A DNA stretch of 64,000 nt from Apiotrichum sp. Y4204 (Eukaryota; Basidiomycota; Tremellomycetes; Trichosporonales; Trichosporonaceae): contig JAMYHL010000026.1 in the NCBI GenBank assembly GCA_025531455.1, positions 496,001 through 560,000 of the forward strand, given 5' to 3'. Each line of letters starts with the position of its first letter. Position 1 is the stretch's first letter. This document shows, in pieces, positions 34,550-44,624 of this stretch. The translations under genes and the position numbers were made by a program. Below the pieces are notes generated by a model that was not told the origin of the DNA, ran no database searches, and was given only the letters and a program-made list of their open reading frames with translations.

Positions 34550-37033
34550 ATGCCCAACGCCGGCGCAGGAGAAAGCGAAAAGTGAGTCGCGACCAAGACG
34601 AAAACAAAACAAACACTCAATCCACCTCCACTCCACATTCCACGCTCCACCCGCTCCACACATTGTCGCTGACATCCCCAGCCTCCGCCCCCGCCGTTCC
34701 CGCAAGGACCGGCCATGCGACCACTGCCGCCGCGCTAAACGCAGCTGCCACATCACGGTGCGCGGAGAGGCATGCACGCACTGCAGCAAGGCGAACCGCC
34801 AGTGCAGCTTTGATGCGCCGCCGCTGAACCGGCACCGGCGCGCGTCGAGCTCGCCTCAAGCGCAGAGCGCGCCGTCGGCAAGGCGCGAACTCCATCTCAC
34901 ATCATCGGGACCGGGGACGTCGACAGCGACGTTCTCCAGGTCGCCGCATACCCCCTCCCATCCCCTGCATACCTCGCGTCCATCACATCCCGCGCATCCA
35001 TCACATCCCTCGCACCCATCACATCCCTCGGGTCCATCACATCCCTCGGGTCCCTCACATGCCCCGCATCCCCAACATCCCCATGCGCATCCGCCGGGAT
35101 GGATGGCCGAGCGGTCCACCATCGGTGCCCCGCGAGAACGCTCCGCTGTCGCCGCGTTTCTGGATAGTTTGGAGGAGGACGAGGCCCCGCGCCGGCATGA
35201 TGTGAGTTTTGCGTTTTGTCTCTCCGCTGACGCAGATCGACGACGACAGCTACAACTCGCTTGAGCTGGGCGTCACCGAGGAGGAGGAGTCGCATTACCT
35301 CGGTGAGCGCGATCCCTAAACATATCTGAACATAGGCTCGGGGGCCGTCGCGCAGCTTGCATCCGTGTCGCTCGACTCGCGCATCGAAGCGCGTAATGCC
35401 GACGCACTCCCGTATCGCCAGGTCGCGGATCCACGGTATCCTGCATACTTTCTCAAGAACCCGTCCAAGGTGTATGGGCTGTCGAACGCCGCGTTCATTG
35501 CCGAGAAGGCGTATCAGGACGTACTGGCGATAGTCAGTGCCGACGATCCTGGCATGCCGGAGCGGCTGATACAGCAGTGCGTCTTGCAGTTTATTATCGT
35601 TCGCGCTCTCATCTCACCTCCAGCTTCCTCAAACGCACACTACCAACACTCCCGATTCTGAATCGAGCCCGCTTCGAGGCTTCGCTGCGCGGGTGGAGCG
35701 GCGGCGGCCGGTTCCCGTACGCCCTGCTCGTAGCCATATTCGCGCACTCGGCGGTCTACGAGCCCTCGCTCCGGCGGCACTGCAAGGATATGTGGAGTAT
35801 TCACCTGCACGTATGCGACAACGAGTACCGCCAGCCGCGGCTACAAATTATTCAGCTTGAGATCTTTAATATCACCGGCAGGCCGATCCTCAATCCGGGA
35901 GGGAACCACCTTGGCATTGCCCGCGTGCGTGGGAGCTTTGTCCATTGCTGACGGCAGGCGGTCGGCACCATCCAGCTGCTCGGTCTGCACCGCGACTGCT
36001 CCCACTGGAAACTGCCGAAGTGGGAGCGCTCGCTGCGGAAGCGTCTCTGGTGGACGCTGTATATCTGCGACAAGTGGTGCGTACATTAAAGCTGCAAGAA
36101 TTTCTCCAGCTGACGGCAGGAACGCGTACACGTACGGTCGTCCGGTGAATCTCGAGCGAGCGCGGTCCGGAATTCCGCCGCTGACGCTCGACGACGACGA
36201 CCAGGGGCGGGACAGTCCGTCAGATGATGCAGACATATCGTGCTTCATTGCGCTGTCCCGCCTTGCTGTCATCCTCGAGAACATCCTACCACTCGTGCTA
36301 GAGCGGGACACGGGGTACCGACGAGACGGACCTGACCGCGCTGTGCTGGTGCACGCTGCGAGCGATTTGGACGAGGTATACCGCGACCTCTCCTCCGATC
36401 TTGTATTCAGCCCGACTACCACAACGTACCCTCTACGACCGGGTTGCAGTGAGATGAAGTGTACCGCAGCCTCTGACGCCAGGATCTCTGCAGCTGGCCC
36501 ACCTGGGTATCACCGTGCTGATATGTCGATTGGGACTAGAGCGCGACGACTTTGCCACGCTCTCGCATCTCACAAAGGCGACGTCACGCGCACTGGCGGT
36601 GATCGACGGAGTTGCAACTTTCGTTGAGCACCTGACGGCGGACGATTTCCACAGCCACTGGGCGCCGTGGTCTGCGTTCCAGCTCTCCAACGCGGTGACG
36701 CTTCTCCTTCAACAAGCTATCCGGGTAAACCAGCACGCGTCAGCAGAGCCCGGAGCGGACGACATGCGCGTCGCGCAGCTGAAGGACCTGTTTGCCGTGC
36801 TCTCCCGCCTTGTACACGTGATTCAATCCGCAAGCGAGCGAGGGTGGGACGTCGCCGAGTCCGCCACGCCGCGCATCAAGGGTCTCATAAAGTCCATGCC
36901 GCACATCCCAGGCATTGAGGGCGTGCAGGCCATGACAGACTCGGCGGTCCCTGACTGGATGCCGACCGAGCCCGAGCCCCAGGGGGATATCTTTGCGCTC
37001 TTTGACTGGCTTAATGGGGATCGTGTCTTTTAG
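34550..37033 (+). CDS. Zn2Cys6 transcription factor with fungal MHR domain
   Basis: Predicted 719 aa from eight exons: 34550-34581, 34682-35201, 35236-35302, 35336-35576, 35624-35924, 35958-36076, 36120-36448 and 36483-37033. Most introns are 33-47 nt; the first is 100 nt. Cysteines at residues 23, 26, 33, 42, 45 and 52 form the C-x2-C-x6-C-x8-C-x2-C-x6-C binuclear zinc cluster. A low-complexity stretch of Pro/His/Ser triplets (HPSHPS, GPSHPS) at 34970-35075 is encoded by 12-bp repeats and forms a flexible linker. The middle-homology region (GGRFPYALLVAIFAHSA, RLWWTLYICDKWNAYTYGRP) is typical of fungal regulators of catabolic genes. The next genes downstream are an amidohydrolase and a dehydrogenase, possible targets. 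Confidence 0.93.
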
Positions 37034-37265
37034 CGTGTCGTGTTGTATTATCCTGGTATCTGTAGGGCTTTGGTGGGAATGTACATGTTGTTGTCGGGAG
37101 ATATCTCGGATGTTGGTCGTGGTCGATTGTAGAATGGCGGGTGTCAGATGTCGGTGTCTAAACTCGGAACCCTACCGAAATCATACGACGTCATTGCACG
37201 CAACGTGCTGTTAAACACCCCATTCCAACCTTCAAACTCGTCTCAACACCTTCCACTCGCCCACA

Positions 37266-38806
37266 ATGCCGCACTGGACACCTCCCGATCCCGCAAAGCA
37301 CACGCCCCGCCCCCCGCCAAAGGGCGACATCAACGCCGTACCGTGGCAGCCGCCCCCGGCGCGCCCTCTCGTGCTGCGAAGTGGGCTCCAGCAACGACTG
37401 AGGTGAGAGCTGACGCCAGACGCGAATGTCGTCGACGTCGCCGGCAACAAGGTACACAAAGCAACGGTCGTGATTGAAGACGGACACATCTCGCAGGTGA
37501 CCGCCTCCGAGGTGAACATTCCAAACAGCCGCGACATCGACCTTGGAGGACTGTACCTCTGCCCCGGGCTCACCGACTGCCGTGCGTAGAAGTACAGAAA
37601 TTCTCTAATCGCAGACGTGCACATCAACTTCAGCGACGGGCGCCCGACGCCGTTTGTCGATCACCACCTGCGCGCGTCCTACACGCTGAAATGCATGCTA
37701 GCGCGTGGGTTTACGACCGTCCGCGATGTCGTGAGTGCAACAAAAGTGGGTGGGGCTAACCGCAGGGAGGGGCGACGTTCTTCCAGAAACAGGCCGTCGA
37801 GCAATGGCTTACCCCCGGCCCGCGGCTCTTCCAGGGGGGACATCTGAGTAAGTGAGTCTGGCTGCCGAGCTGACATTGAGTGAGCCAGACGGGCGGGCAC
37901 GGCGACCTGCGTCCGCGCGAAGCGCCCGCAGACCTGTGCTGCGCCCCGCGCGACTTCTACACCATCGCGGACGGGGTGACTGGCGTAACGGTCGCGACGC
38001 GCGAGGCGATGCGGCAGGGCGCGGATCACGTCAAGATATGCACCAGCGGCGGGGTGAGCAGCCCGACGGACAAGCTCGAAGGTGTGCAGTTTTCCCCCGA
38101 GGAGATCCGGGCGATTGTCGCCGTCGTAAAAGATATGGGCGGGACGCTGGTCACGTCGCACGCGTACACTGTCCCCGCTATCAGGCGGGCAGTGGAGAAT
38201 GGCGTGCGCGGCATCGAGCATGGAAACCTCCTCGACCGCCCGACGGCCAAGCTCCTCGCTGAAACGGGCACGTTCCTCACCCCGACATTGATGATCTCTA
38301 CGGCAAAAGGTCGCGCGCCGTGGAACGCCACGCTGCCAGACTACATGCGCGAGAAGAACGCAATGGTGCGCGACGCCGGCCGCCGCGCCATCCAGATTGC
38401 CGACGAGGAGGGCGTGTGTATTTGCTTTGGCACGGATCTCACCATGGGGTAGGGAGTCAATGAAGTTGTCACCGCTGACGGCAGAATGGGATACCTCCAA
38501 AGCGAAGAGTTTACGCAGCGCCACGCGCTCCTCCCTTCCCACCGGGTGCTCGCACATGCGACGATCAATGCCGCCAAGCAGCTCAATGACGACAAGATTG
38601 GGCGTATTGCCGAGGGCGCGTACGGCGACTGCCTCGTGCTCACGGCCAACCCGCTCGAGGACTGCCGCGTGCTCGATGCTGGCCCAGCGGGCATCTGGGG
38701 CGTCATCAAGGAGGGGCGCGTCGTCGTTGCTCGTGATGAGTTAAAGCGCAAGCTCGACGAGTGCGGCGGCCTCGATGTCGTGCTGGGTGTGGAGGAGGCT
38801 TTGTAG
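37266..38806 (+). CDS. metal-dependent amidohydrolase (prolidase/imidazolonepropionase-like)
   Basis: Predicted 454 aa from six exons: 37266-37380, 37420-37581, 37615-37730, 37766-37847, 37881-38448 and 38485-38806. Intron 1 needs a GTGGGC donor at 37381, which gives the expected RPLVLRNANVVDV and removes an in-frame TGA. Metal ligands are visible: H93-x-H95 (CHVHI), a Lys in DHVKIC, His in TSHAYT and IEHGNL, and Asp in FGTDL. SQTGGHGD is characteristic of the amidohydrolase group that includes Xaa-Pro dipeptidase-like enzymes. It probably hydrolyses a cyclic amide or a dipeptide; the substrate is unknown. Same-strand neighbours are a Zn2Cys6 factor upstream and a dehydrogenase downstream. 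Confidence 0.92.
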
Positions 38807-39195
38807 CGGCTCAGGCTGCGGAACCTGTGTTCAGATTGCACGTTCGCATGCTCCGGCATGCGCATGTAGCGGAGATCGGATCAGCATGTCGGCAACTCTT
38901 GGTGGAATACTGACCACACTGACGTCCATCGGGTTGAGAGCAGCTGGAACTATCATGGCCCTGTCTTATCTTGACCGCTTACACCGTTGCCACGCCCATG
39001 AATGGCTTCTCACGCCCCCGAACTCGCCCCAGGAATGCGCGCCCCTCAATGCATTCACATTAGAGTTTCGACGTATGTGGCGCAGTGGCGCGGATAACCG
39101 TGATATGAGAGCAGCATTCCCACTCGATACATAAATACTGCTTCACTTGCTCCAGACTGACCCTCGCACATCTCTCCCACCATCACAGCCCCACC
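38807..39195. other. intergenic, promoter of dehydrogenase
   Basis: Contains ACATAAATAC at 39129-39138, about 60 bp before the ATG, as a possible TATA element. No gene. Confidence 0.55.
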
Positions 39196-40475
39196 ATGAC
39201 AGAGTATACCATCCCGCACACGCCGAGCCCCTTCACCGATGTCCCAAACCTCGAGGTCAAGGCCAAGGGGAACACCCACGTCGTCCTCACCAGCCCGCAG
39301 CACATATCCCTCGAGAACCGGCCCATCCCCGAGCCAGGCCCAAACGACGTACTTGTAAAGGTCATGGCGACGGGAATGTGAGTCCCAAAGAAAACAAAAC
39401 TGATACTGTACAAGCTGCGGCACGGACTTTAGTTACTACGCCCGCGGTGGGGTCGGCTCGCGCCGCGCGACTAAGCCACACGTGCTGGGCCACGAGGCCG
39501 CCGGAATTGTCTACTGCGTCGGCGACGAGGTCGTGAACGTCAAGCCAGGGGACCATGTCGCGCTTGAGCCCGCCCTACCGTGCTATCGCTGCCGCTACTG
39601 CCGCGAGGGGCAGTGGAAGTGAGTTCCCGCGCGGAGGGAGCTTATGGCAGCTACTGCGTTCACGACGGATACTTTGCAACTCCTCCCTACGGTACGTGAC
39701 GCATCAGCACCAGCTCACGCCAGACGGCACCCTCTGCCAATGGTTTAAGTGTCCGGCGCTCAACGCCGTGCGTATCCCCCACACGCTCCCCTGGCCCGAG
39801 GCGGGGTGCATTCAGCCCTTGGCGATTGCGGTGCAAATTGCCCGACGCGCGGGCACGCTCACGCAGAAATCTGTCGCCGTGTTCGGCGCGGGTCCCCTCG
39901 GCCTGCTCTGCATGGCGGTTGCGCGGGCGTATGGTGCGCGCCGCATTGTCGCGTTTGACATTTCCCCGCCTCGCGTGGAGTTTGCGACCGGGTACGCTGC
40001 GACCGACGGCGTGGTGTGTCCCTCCCCGCCCGCCGACGTGGATATCATGCAGTGGAACGACGGCGAGTCGGTCAAGATTCTCAAGAACCTGAAGGAGCCG
40101 CCGCTCGACGTGGTTCTCGAGGCGAGTGGAGCCGAGAGCGCCATGCAGCTCGGTATCTCCCTCCTGCGCTGCGGAGGTACCTGTGAGTAAAAAGTATTTC
40201 GGCCTTTGCTGAGAGTAGTCGTCGCGGCGGGCATGGGCAAGCCGATGACGTCCTTCCCCTCGCTCGAGCTGTCGGCAAAGGAACTGAATGTGATCGGCTC
40301 GCTGCGGTACACGACTGGCTGCTTCGAGGACGCGATCAATCTCGTAGAAAGGGGCGTCGTGGACCTCAAGCCGCTCATCACCGCCACGTTCCCGCTTGAA
40401 CAGGCCGAGGAGGCGTTCAAGGCGGTTAGGGACGGGAAGGAGATAAAGGTCGTGATTCTCAATCATGAGGAGTAA
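39196..40475 (+). CDS. zinc-dependent alcohol/polyol dehydrogenase (MDR family, xylitol-dehydrogenase-like)
   Basis: Predicted 381 aa from exons 39196-39377, 39415-39618, 39651-39691, 39724-40182 and 40216-40475, with introns of 32-37 nt. Catalytic zinc ligands are C62 (ICGTDF) and the His of VLGHEAAG. The structural zinc site is intact as [15 protein letters not shown] (C-x2-C-x2-C-x7-C). PPYDGTLCQW and [19 protein letters not shown] (NAD binding) resemble polyol dehydrogenases such as xylitol or sorbitol dehydrogenase. It likely oxidises a sugar alcohol with NAD+. A longer-than-usual N-terminal extension of about 25 residues is present. Confidence 0.93.
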
Positions 40476-41464
40476 AGACAGAGGCCACAGCAAGCGCTTC
40501 TCCATTGTGAAAAATGCCACCAGTTCCATTCCGATCGATGTTCTGGTGAGCTGGCGACTAACCCTCAAAGCCAGGGCTTTTCGGCCGCGGCTCGTCCCTC
40601 TCAGAATCTCAGGCCCCAGTCAGAACCAGAAAACACAATCATGTCTGTGACGCGCAGGAACCGCCCTGAACGGAATGAAGGGAATGCCGAGAGCTGCACC
40701 TCGTTGACATGTCCTGCAGGGATAGAGATGAAACACAGGATTCTCGGCGCGCCACAAGGTTCCAAGACCCAGAACTCACAGAAGCTTTCATATCTCAAAG
40801 TGCTCAGATCAATTGTCTAGAGAGCTAGAGGTGGCCGAGCACGTTTCACGTCCTTTCGACTTCTTTTGCACCAACGTCGTGGTCCGGCGCTGTTGACACT
40901 ACTGTTCTTGAGAAAACGTGTGTCAACATGTCTCTCCAGTAAGAGAAGATCCGGACTGATCCTTCTGCGCTCCAAGGCTCCAATGTGAGCGGATTAAGAC
41001 GTACATTACAACACATGTGTCGTCATTTTCTATCAACGACCTGGCCCTTCAGCTTCTCCTCAGTCTTCCATCACTTGACGGCATGCTCGCCGGCGTCTTC
41101 CCCTGGAGACCACCCTGTCTACCGCATCGCGAGTCCGGTCAAACGTGCCACGGGCACAGCTTGCCTCGGCCGCCACTCTTGGTTTTGTCTCGGCCGCAGC
41201 TCGCTTTGCTGCAGCTCCTTTCGCTCCTCGAGACCCTGCCGACGCGAAGGGGGAGGAAAACCAAAGACACCGGATCTTGACGACCTCGGCGCCCGGAGAT
41301 GGAGTATCAAGGCGAGAAACCCGCCTCGCGCGCTGTCGCTCTCGGGATATAAAGCCCCACCGCGCGATATGCCGAATCCCCATTCCACCCCAAACTCTCA
41401 TTGACCCAAGATCTGAGTCGTCCTGGTCTAAACCAACCCAACCCAAACTCTCCGAAAAACCGCA
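40476..41464. other. intergenic, promoter of peptide-precursor gene
   Basis: No gene. Contains a TATA box at 41347-41353 and a CA/CT-rich leader up to the ATG at 41465. Confidence 0.6.
41347..41353 (+). promoter_or_regulatory. TATA box of repeat-peptide precursor gene
   Basis: ATATAAA in GGATATAAAGCC, 112 bp before the ATG, followed by a CCACCCC- and CAACCC-rich leader typical of strongly expressed genes here. Confidence 0.55.
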
Positions 41465-41758
41465 ATGAAGCTCGCCGTCACCCTCTTCGCCCTCGCGGCA
41501 GTCGCGGGAATCACGATCGCCGCCCCCGCCGAGAAGCGCGACGCCGCCCCCGAGGCGCAGTGGGGTGGTTTCGGTGGTGGCCAGCGTGACCCCCAGTGGA
41601 AGCGTGATGCCGACGCGGCGCCAGAGGCCCAATGGGGCGGATTCGGCGGTGGCCAGCGTGACCCCCAGTGGAAGCGTGATGCCGACGCGGCGCCAGAGGC
41701 CCAATGGGGCGGATTCGGCGGCGGTCAGCGTGACCCCCAGTGGAAGCGCGACGAGTAA
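41465..41758 (+). CDS. secreted Kex2-processed repeat peptide precursor (alpha-factor-like layout)
   Basis: An intronless 97-aa protein. Residues 1-19 are a signal peptide (MKLAVTLFALAAVAGITIA), followed by APAE and Lys-Arg at 24-25. Three copies of QWGGFGGGQRDPQW follow at residues 32-45, 56-69 and 80-93. Each copy is ended by Lys-Arg (46-47, 70-71, 94-95), and the protein closes with Asp-Glu. The spacers after Lys-Arg are DAAPEA (first) or DADAAPEA (second, third). Read as dipeptides they are DA, AP, EA, or DA, DA, AP, EA, all X-Ala or X-Pro, which are Ste13/DPP-type substrates. Kex2 and dipeptidyl aminopeptidase trimming would release three identical 14-mers with N-terminal Gln. It is the layout of ascomycete alpha-factor precursors. 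No CAAX box is present, unlike basidiomycete pheromones. Function unknown; it could be a quorum or mating signal. Confidence 0.9.
   Translation: MKLAVTLFALAAVAGITIAAPAEKRDAAPEAQWGGFGGGQRDPQWKRDADAAPEAQWGGFGGGQRDPQWKRDADAAPEAQWGGFGGGQRDPQWKRDE
41540..41749 (+). repeat. in-frame coding tandem repeat (66 + 72 + 72 bp)
   Basis: Units 41540-41605, 41606-41677 and 41678-41749. Units 2 and 3 differ at three bases, all synonymous. Unit 1 differs from unit 2 at eight codons, all synonymous, and lacks one GAT-GCC dipeptide codon pair. Confidence 0.95.
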
Positions 41759-42343
41759 GCGACAAACGAGTGTCGCCGTCCTTGACTCCGTCTCCCGTGA
41801 GGCACCGTCGCGCCGCCGCGCCGCCGTGCCGCCGTGCCGCCGTGCCCCGAATTTCGTCCATCTCGCGTTTTATCTCCCCAAACGGCGCTCGTTTAGTAAT
41901 TAGAATGTAATCAACGTCATCTCTGCAACACGGCGGGTGTGGGTGATACGTGATAGCAAGGGTTATCACCATAGGGACTGAACTCAATCTGGCCGGAGAC
42001 GGGACCGAGGACGGCGTGTGCCTGTCCCAGCAGCATTGGTGACATGATGCCGTACCCAGTATCGGGTATCTCGGTGCGACTGCCACCCGATTTCCCGTTT
42101 CTGGCGGAGTATCGTCCAGGGCGTCGGAGGCCTGGATGCTAGGGGTTGTCTGAGGTGACCGTGTGTTGGTACCGGCGTTAGAGCTGGTACTTCTTGTGCA
42201 GAGTTAATGACCAAATGGCGTCAGGTGTGAATGGTTTAGCAAGTCATGAGAATCAAGAAAAGTGCGCAGAGATCTAGAAGGGCTACCAGCGTGCAGACAG
42301 CCCCGTTCGCTTCTGATTCAATCACATACGACACATACCATCC
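41759..42343. other. intergenic between convergent genes
   Basis: Contains a GCCGCCGTGCC-type short tandem at about 41808-41845. No gene. Confidence 0.6.
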
Positions 42344-43302
42344 TCAGATCTCAAGTGGCCCCCGTCCTACAGCCCTCGTGATGCGCGCATAGTACGGCAT
42401 GGCCATCATCCACGCGTGGTGCTGGGATCCCGTGTTCTGCTGGGTATACTGAGGTGTTAGCGCCGTGCATGACTCGAGCAGCACCTCGCCGTGCTCACCC
42501 GGGCTTCCTCATCACCAACAAAGGTAAGCTCTCCACCGCGCCCCTTGATGGCCGCCTCGACAGCAATCTGGCCACCGCATAGGTTCTCCAGCCGGACATA
42601 CGTCGCGGTTGCACCCTCGATAGTTGCCGAGCATGTGAGCAGACCCCGATTACGCAAGATGAGCCCCTTGCCATCTTTGAGAGCGGCCTCCACAGCCTCC
42701 ACTGTCGGGTTTAGCGCTTCATCGAAGAACAGCTCGTGGACTGCGTTGTAGAATGTGCAGCTGTCCTGCCACAGCATCTTGAGGGGTTCTCCGCGCGAGG
42801 CAAAGACGCGTCCGTGAGGTGTGTGGCCCGAGGTTATTCCGTTAACGTCCGGGCGGGCAGCATAGATTGCAAGATGGAGGGGCACGTAGTTGGTGTCATC
42901 TGTTGTCAGCACACCCAGCACGTTCATAGGGCAGATTACGCACATTTCCCGCCTCCCACCGCTTCTCCGTCCAGGCGCACTCCCACAAGGCTCCCACTCG
43001 TAACAGCACATAAAGGGACACCCTTCGGAAGGACCCAAACCAGCTGGCTGTCGAGTGCGTCGCGCGCGCTCAGGCCAACAGCACACCCGATGCCCCATCC
43101 CTGCGCGTCCATGATCCGCGCCGCGAGAGCCAGCTGGCCTTTCTGGTACTTTGCGCGGGTGGTGTCATCCTGTAGGTACTGTCAGCTTCGGGAAAGCACG
43201 TTTATTCCCGGCGAGGGGCGGCCTGCGTACCGGAAAGGTGGGGGGCAGGGGACGACGGAAGCCGTCCTTCTGCGCCTGTGGGGCGATTACCAGAGTGGCC
43301 AT
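42344..43302 (-). CDS. class II aldolase/adducin domain protein, copy 1
   Basis: Predicted 267 aa. Exons are 43302-43231, 43169-42944, 42899-42499 and 42448-42344; introns are 61, 44 and 50 nt. ALAARIMDAQGWGIG, SARDALDSQLVWVLPKG and LILRNRGLLTCSATIEGATATYVRLENLCGGQIA match class II aldolase/adducin-type fungal proteins. The zinc-site HxH expected after the PDVNG segment reads SGHTPHG, and the usual third His of the NHG motif is RG here. Metal binding may therefore be altered. It is transcribed divergently from a paralogue, with 266 bp between the start codons. An alternative acceptor would add Tyr-Leu-Gln. It probably derives from sugar-phosphate aldolases, but the activity is uncertain. Confidence 0.9.
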
Positions 43303-43568
43303 GATGGCAAGCACTAGGGAGCAGGATGTGTCAATGTCTTCGCAGTGGTGATGGAGAGGCAGAATATGTGGCGAGTGAACTGCTTTGGTGGTGTTGTGAG
43401 CAAGATGGTCGTTGGACTGGGTGGGATGTTGATGGTCGGAGATGGCCGATGGATGAACATCGATCACCGAGACACCGAGATAGTGGAGAATGTGGGATCG
43501 TAGAGTCAGCAAACAGTCCCACACCTTGGAATACCACCTCTGTCAACATCTCTCCTCCCCATCCGCCG
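43303..43568. promoter_or_regulatory. shared bidirectional promoter of two class II aldolase genes
   Basis: The start codons of the two paralogues are only 266 bp apart, on opposite strands. The region must contain both promoters, so co-regulation is likely. No specific operator was recognised. Confidence 0.5.
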
Positions 43569-44498
43569 ATGATGACTACGACGACAGCAACAGTGACACA
43601 GGAGGCGCCAGTGCTAACTCTGCGACCGACGACGGACGGCGCTTTGGACGAGGTAAGGCGCACCAGCCTGCCACCTGTCCAGTAAGACTAACGCCCAGCG
43701 GCAACGGGTAAAGGAGCGTCTTGCTGGGGCGTTCCGCATCTTCGCGCGACTAGGATACGACGAGGGCGTGGCGGGACACATCAGTGTGCGCGACCCGATC
43801 AATCCCAAGTGAGTGAGGAAACATCTTCCAGCTGACGATAGCGCATTCTGGGTCAACCCCTACGGCGTGGCGTTTGACCACATGACGGCGTCGGACCTTC
43901 TACTCATCGACCACACTGGGGCCGTTCTCGAGGGCACCGGAAAACCCGGTAACGGGCAGTTGTACAATGCCGCCGGGTTTGCGATCCACCACTCGATCCA
44001 CAATGCTCGCAGCGACATCCATGCCGCGGCACACAGCCACAGTTTCTATGGACGCGCATTCTCCGCTCTCGGTCGGAATCTCGATTTGTGCAATTTCGGT
44101 GCGTTTGCGCAATTAATAACTCCTGATTCTCAGAGGGTGCGCAGTACGCGCACACAGTCAAGCTGTACGACAACTTTGGCGGCGTCGTCCTCTCCGACGA
44201 GGAGGGAAAACGCATCTGCGAAGCCTTGGGACCCGAGGGCAAGGGCGTGATCTTGCAGAATCACGGCATCCTCACGGCTGCGACGAGCGTCGAGGCTGCG
44301 GTTGCGTATTTTGTGCGTTTGGAGAAGCTGTGTGAGGCTCAGCTTGCGGCGGATGCTGCTGGCGGCGGTGTTGTCCTCCCTGACCCTGCTGTTGCGGAGG
44401 TGTTTGCGCGGACTGGGGGAGAGGAGAAGGCACGGGAGGAGGCTGAGGAGCTGTATGCTTGGTTAGAGGCTCTGGAAGGGGACGAGTACAAGCGATAG
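43569..44498 (+). CDS. class II aldolase/adducin domain protein, copy 2
   Basis: Predicted 271 aa from exons 43569-43652, 43699-43808, 43842-44098 and 44134-44498; introns are 33-46 nt. It shows the full class II aldolase pattern: [35 protein letters not shown], then the HxH metal motif in [13 protein letters not shown] and the third His in [33 protein letters not shown]. The metal site looks intact, unlike in the divergent copy 1. Members of this fungal group are often annotated as L-fuculose-phosphate-aldolase-like, but many lack tested function. Two in-frame ATGs begin the gene (43569 and 43572). It converges closely with the Dal5-like transporter: 126 bp separate the stops. Confidence 0.93.
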
Positions 44499-44624
44499 GT
44501 ACGATGAGAATCACATATGAGCACTGCCGATTGAAGCGCCCCAAAAACCATTACGCCTATGTAACATAACACTTTTCACTACTTAGCCTTTCCAGTCCCC
44601 AAAACCATGTGTCTAAAGACCATT

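Noticed and set aside
37402..37419. 17-nt intron GTGAG...CTGAC...CAG in the amidohydrolase
   Set aside because: Too short and gives the wrong reading frame; the 39-nt intron starting at GTGGGC fits the family.
41465..41758. reading the repeat protein as a simple structural Gly-rich wall protein
   Set aside because: The regular Lys-Arg sites and the all X-Ala/X-Pro spacers are not needed for a structural repeat; a processed precursor explains every element, though this is untested.
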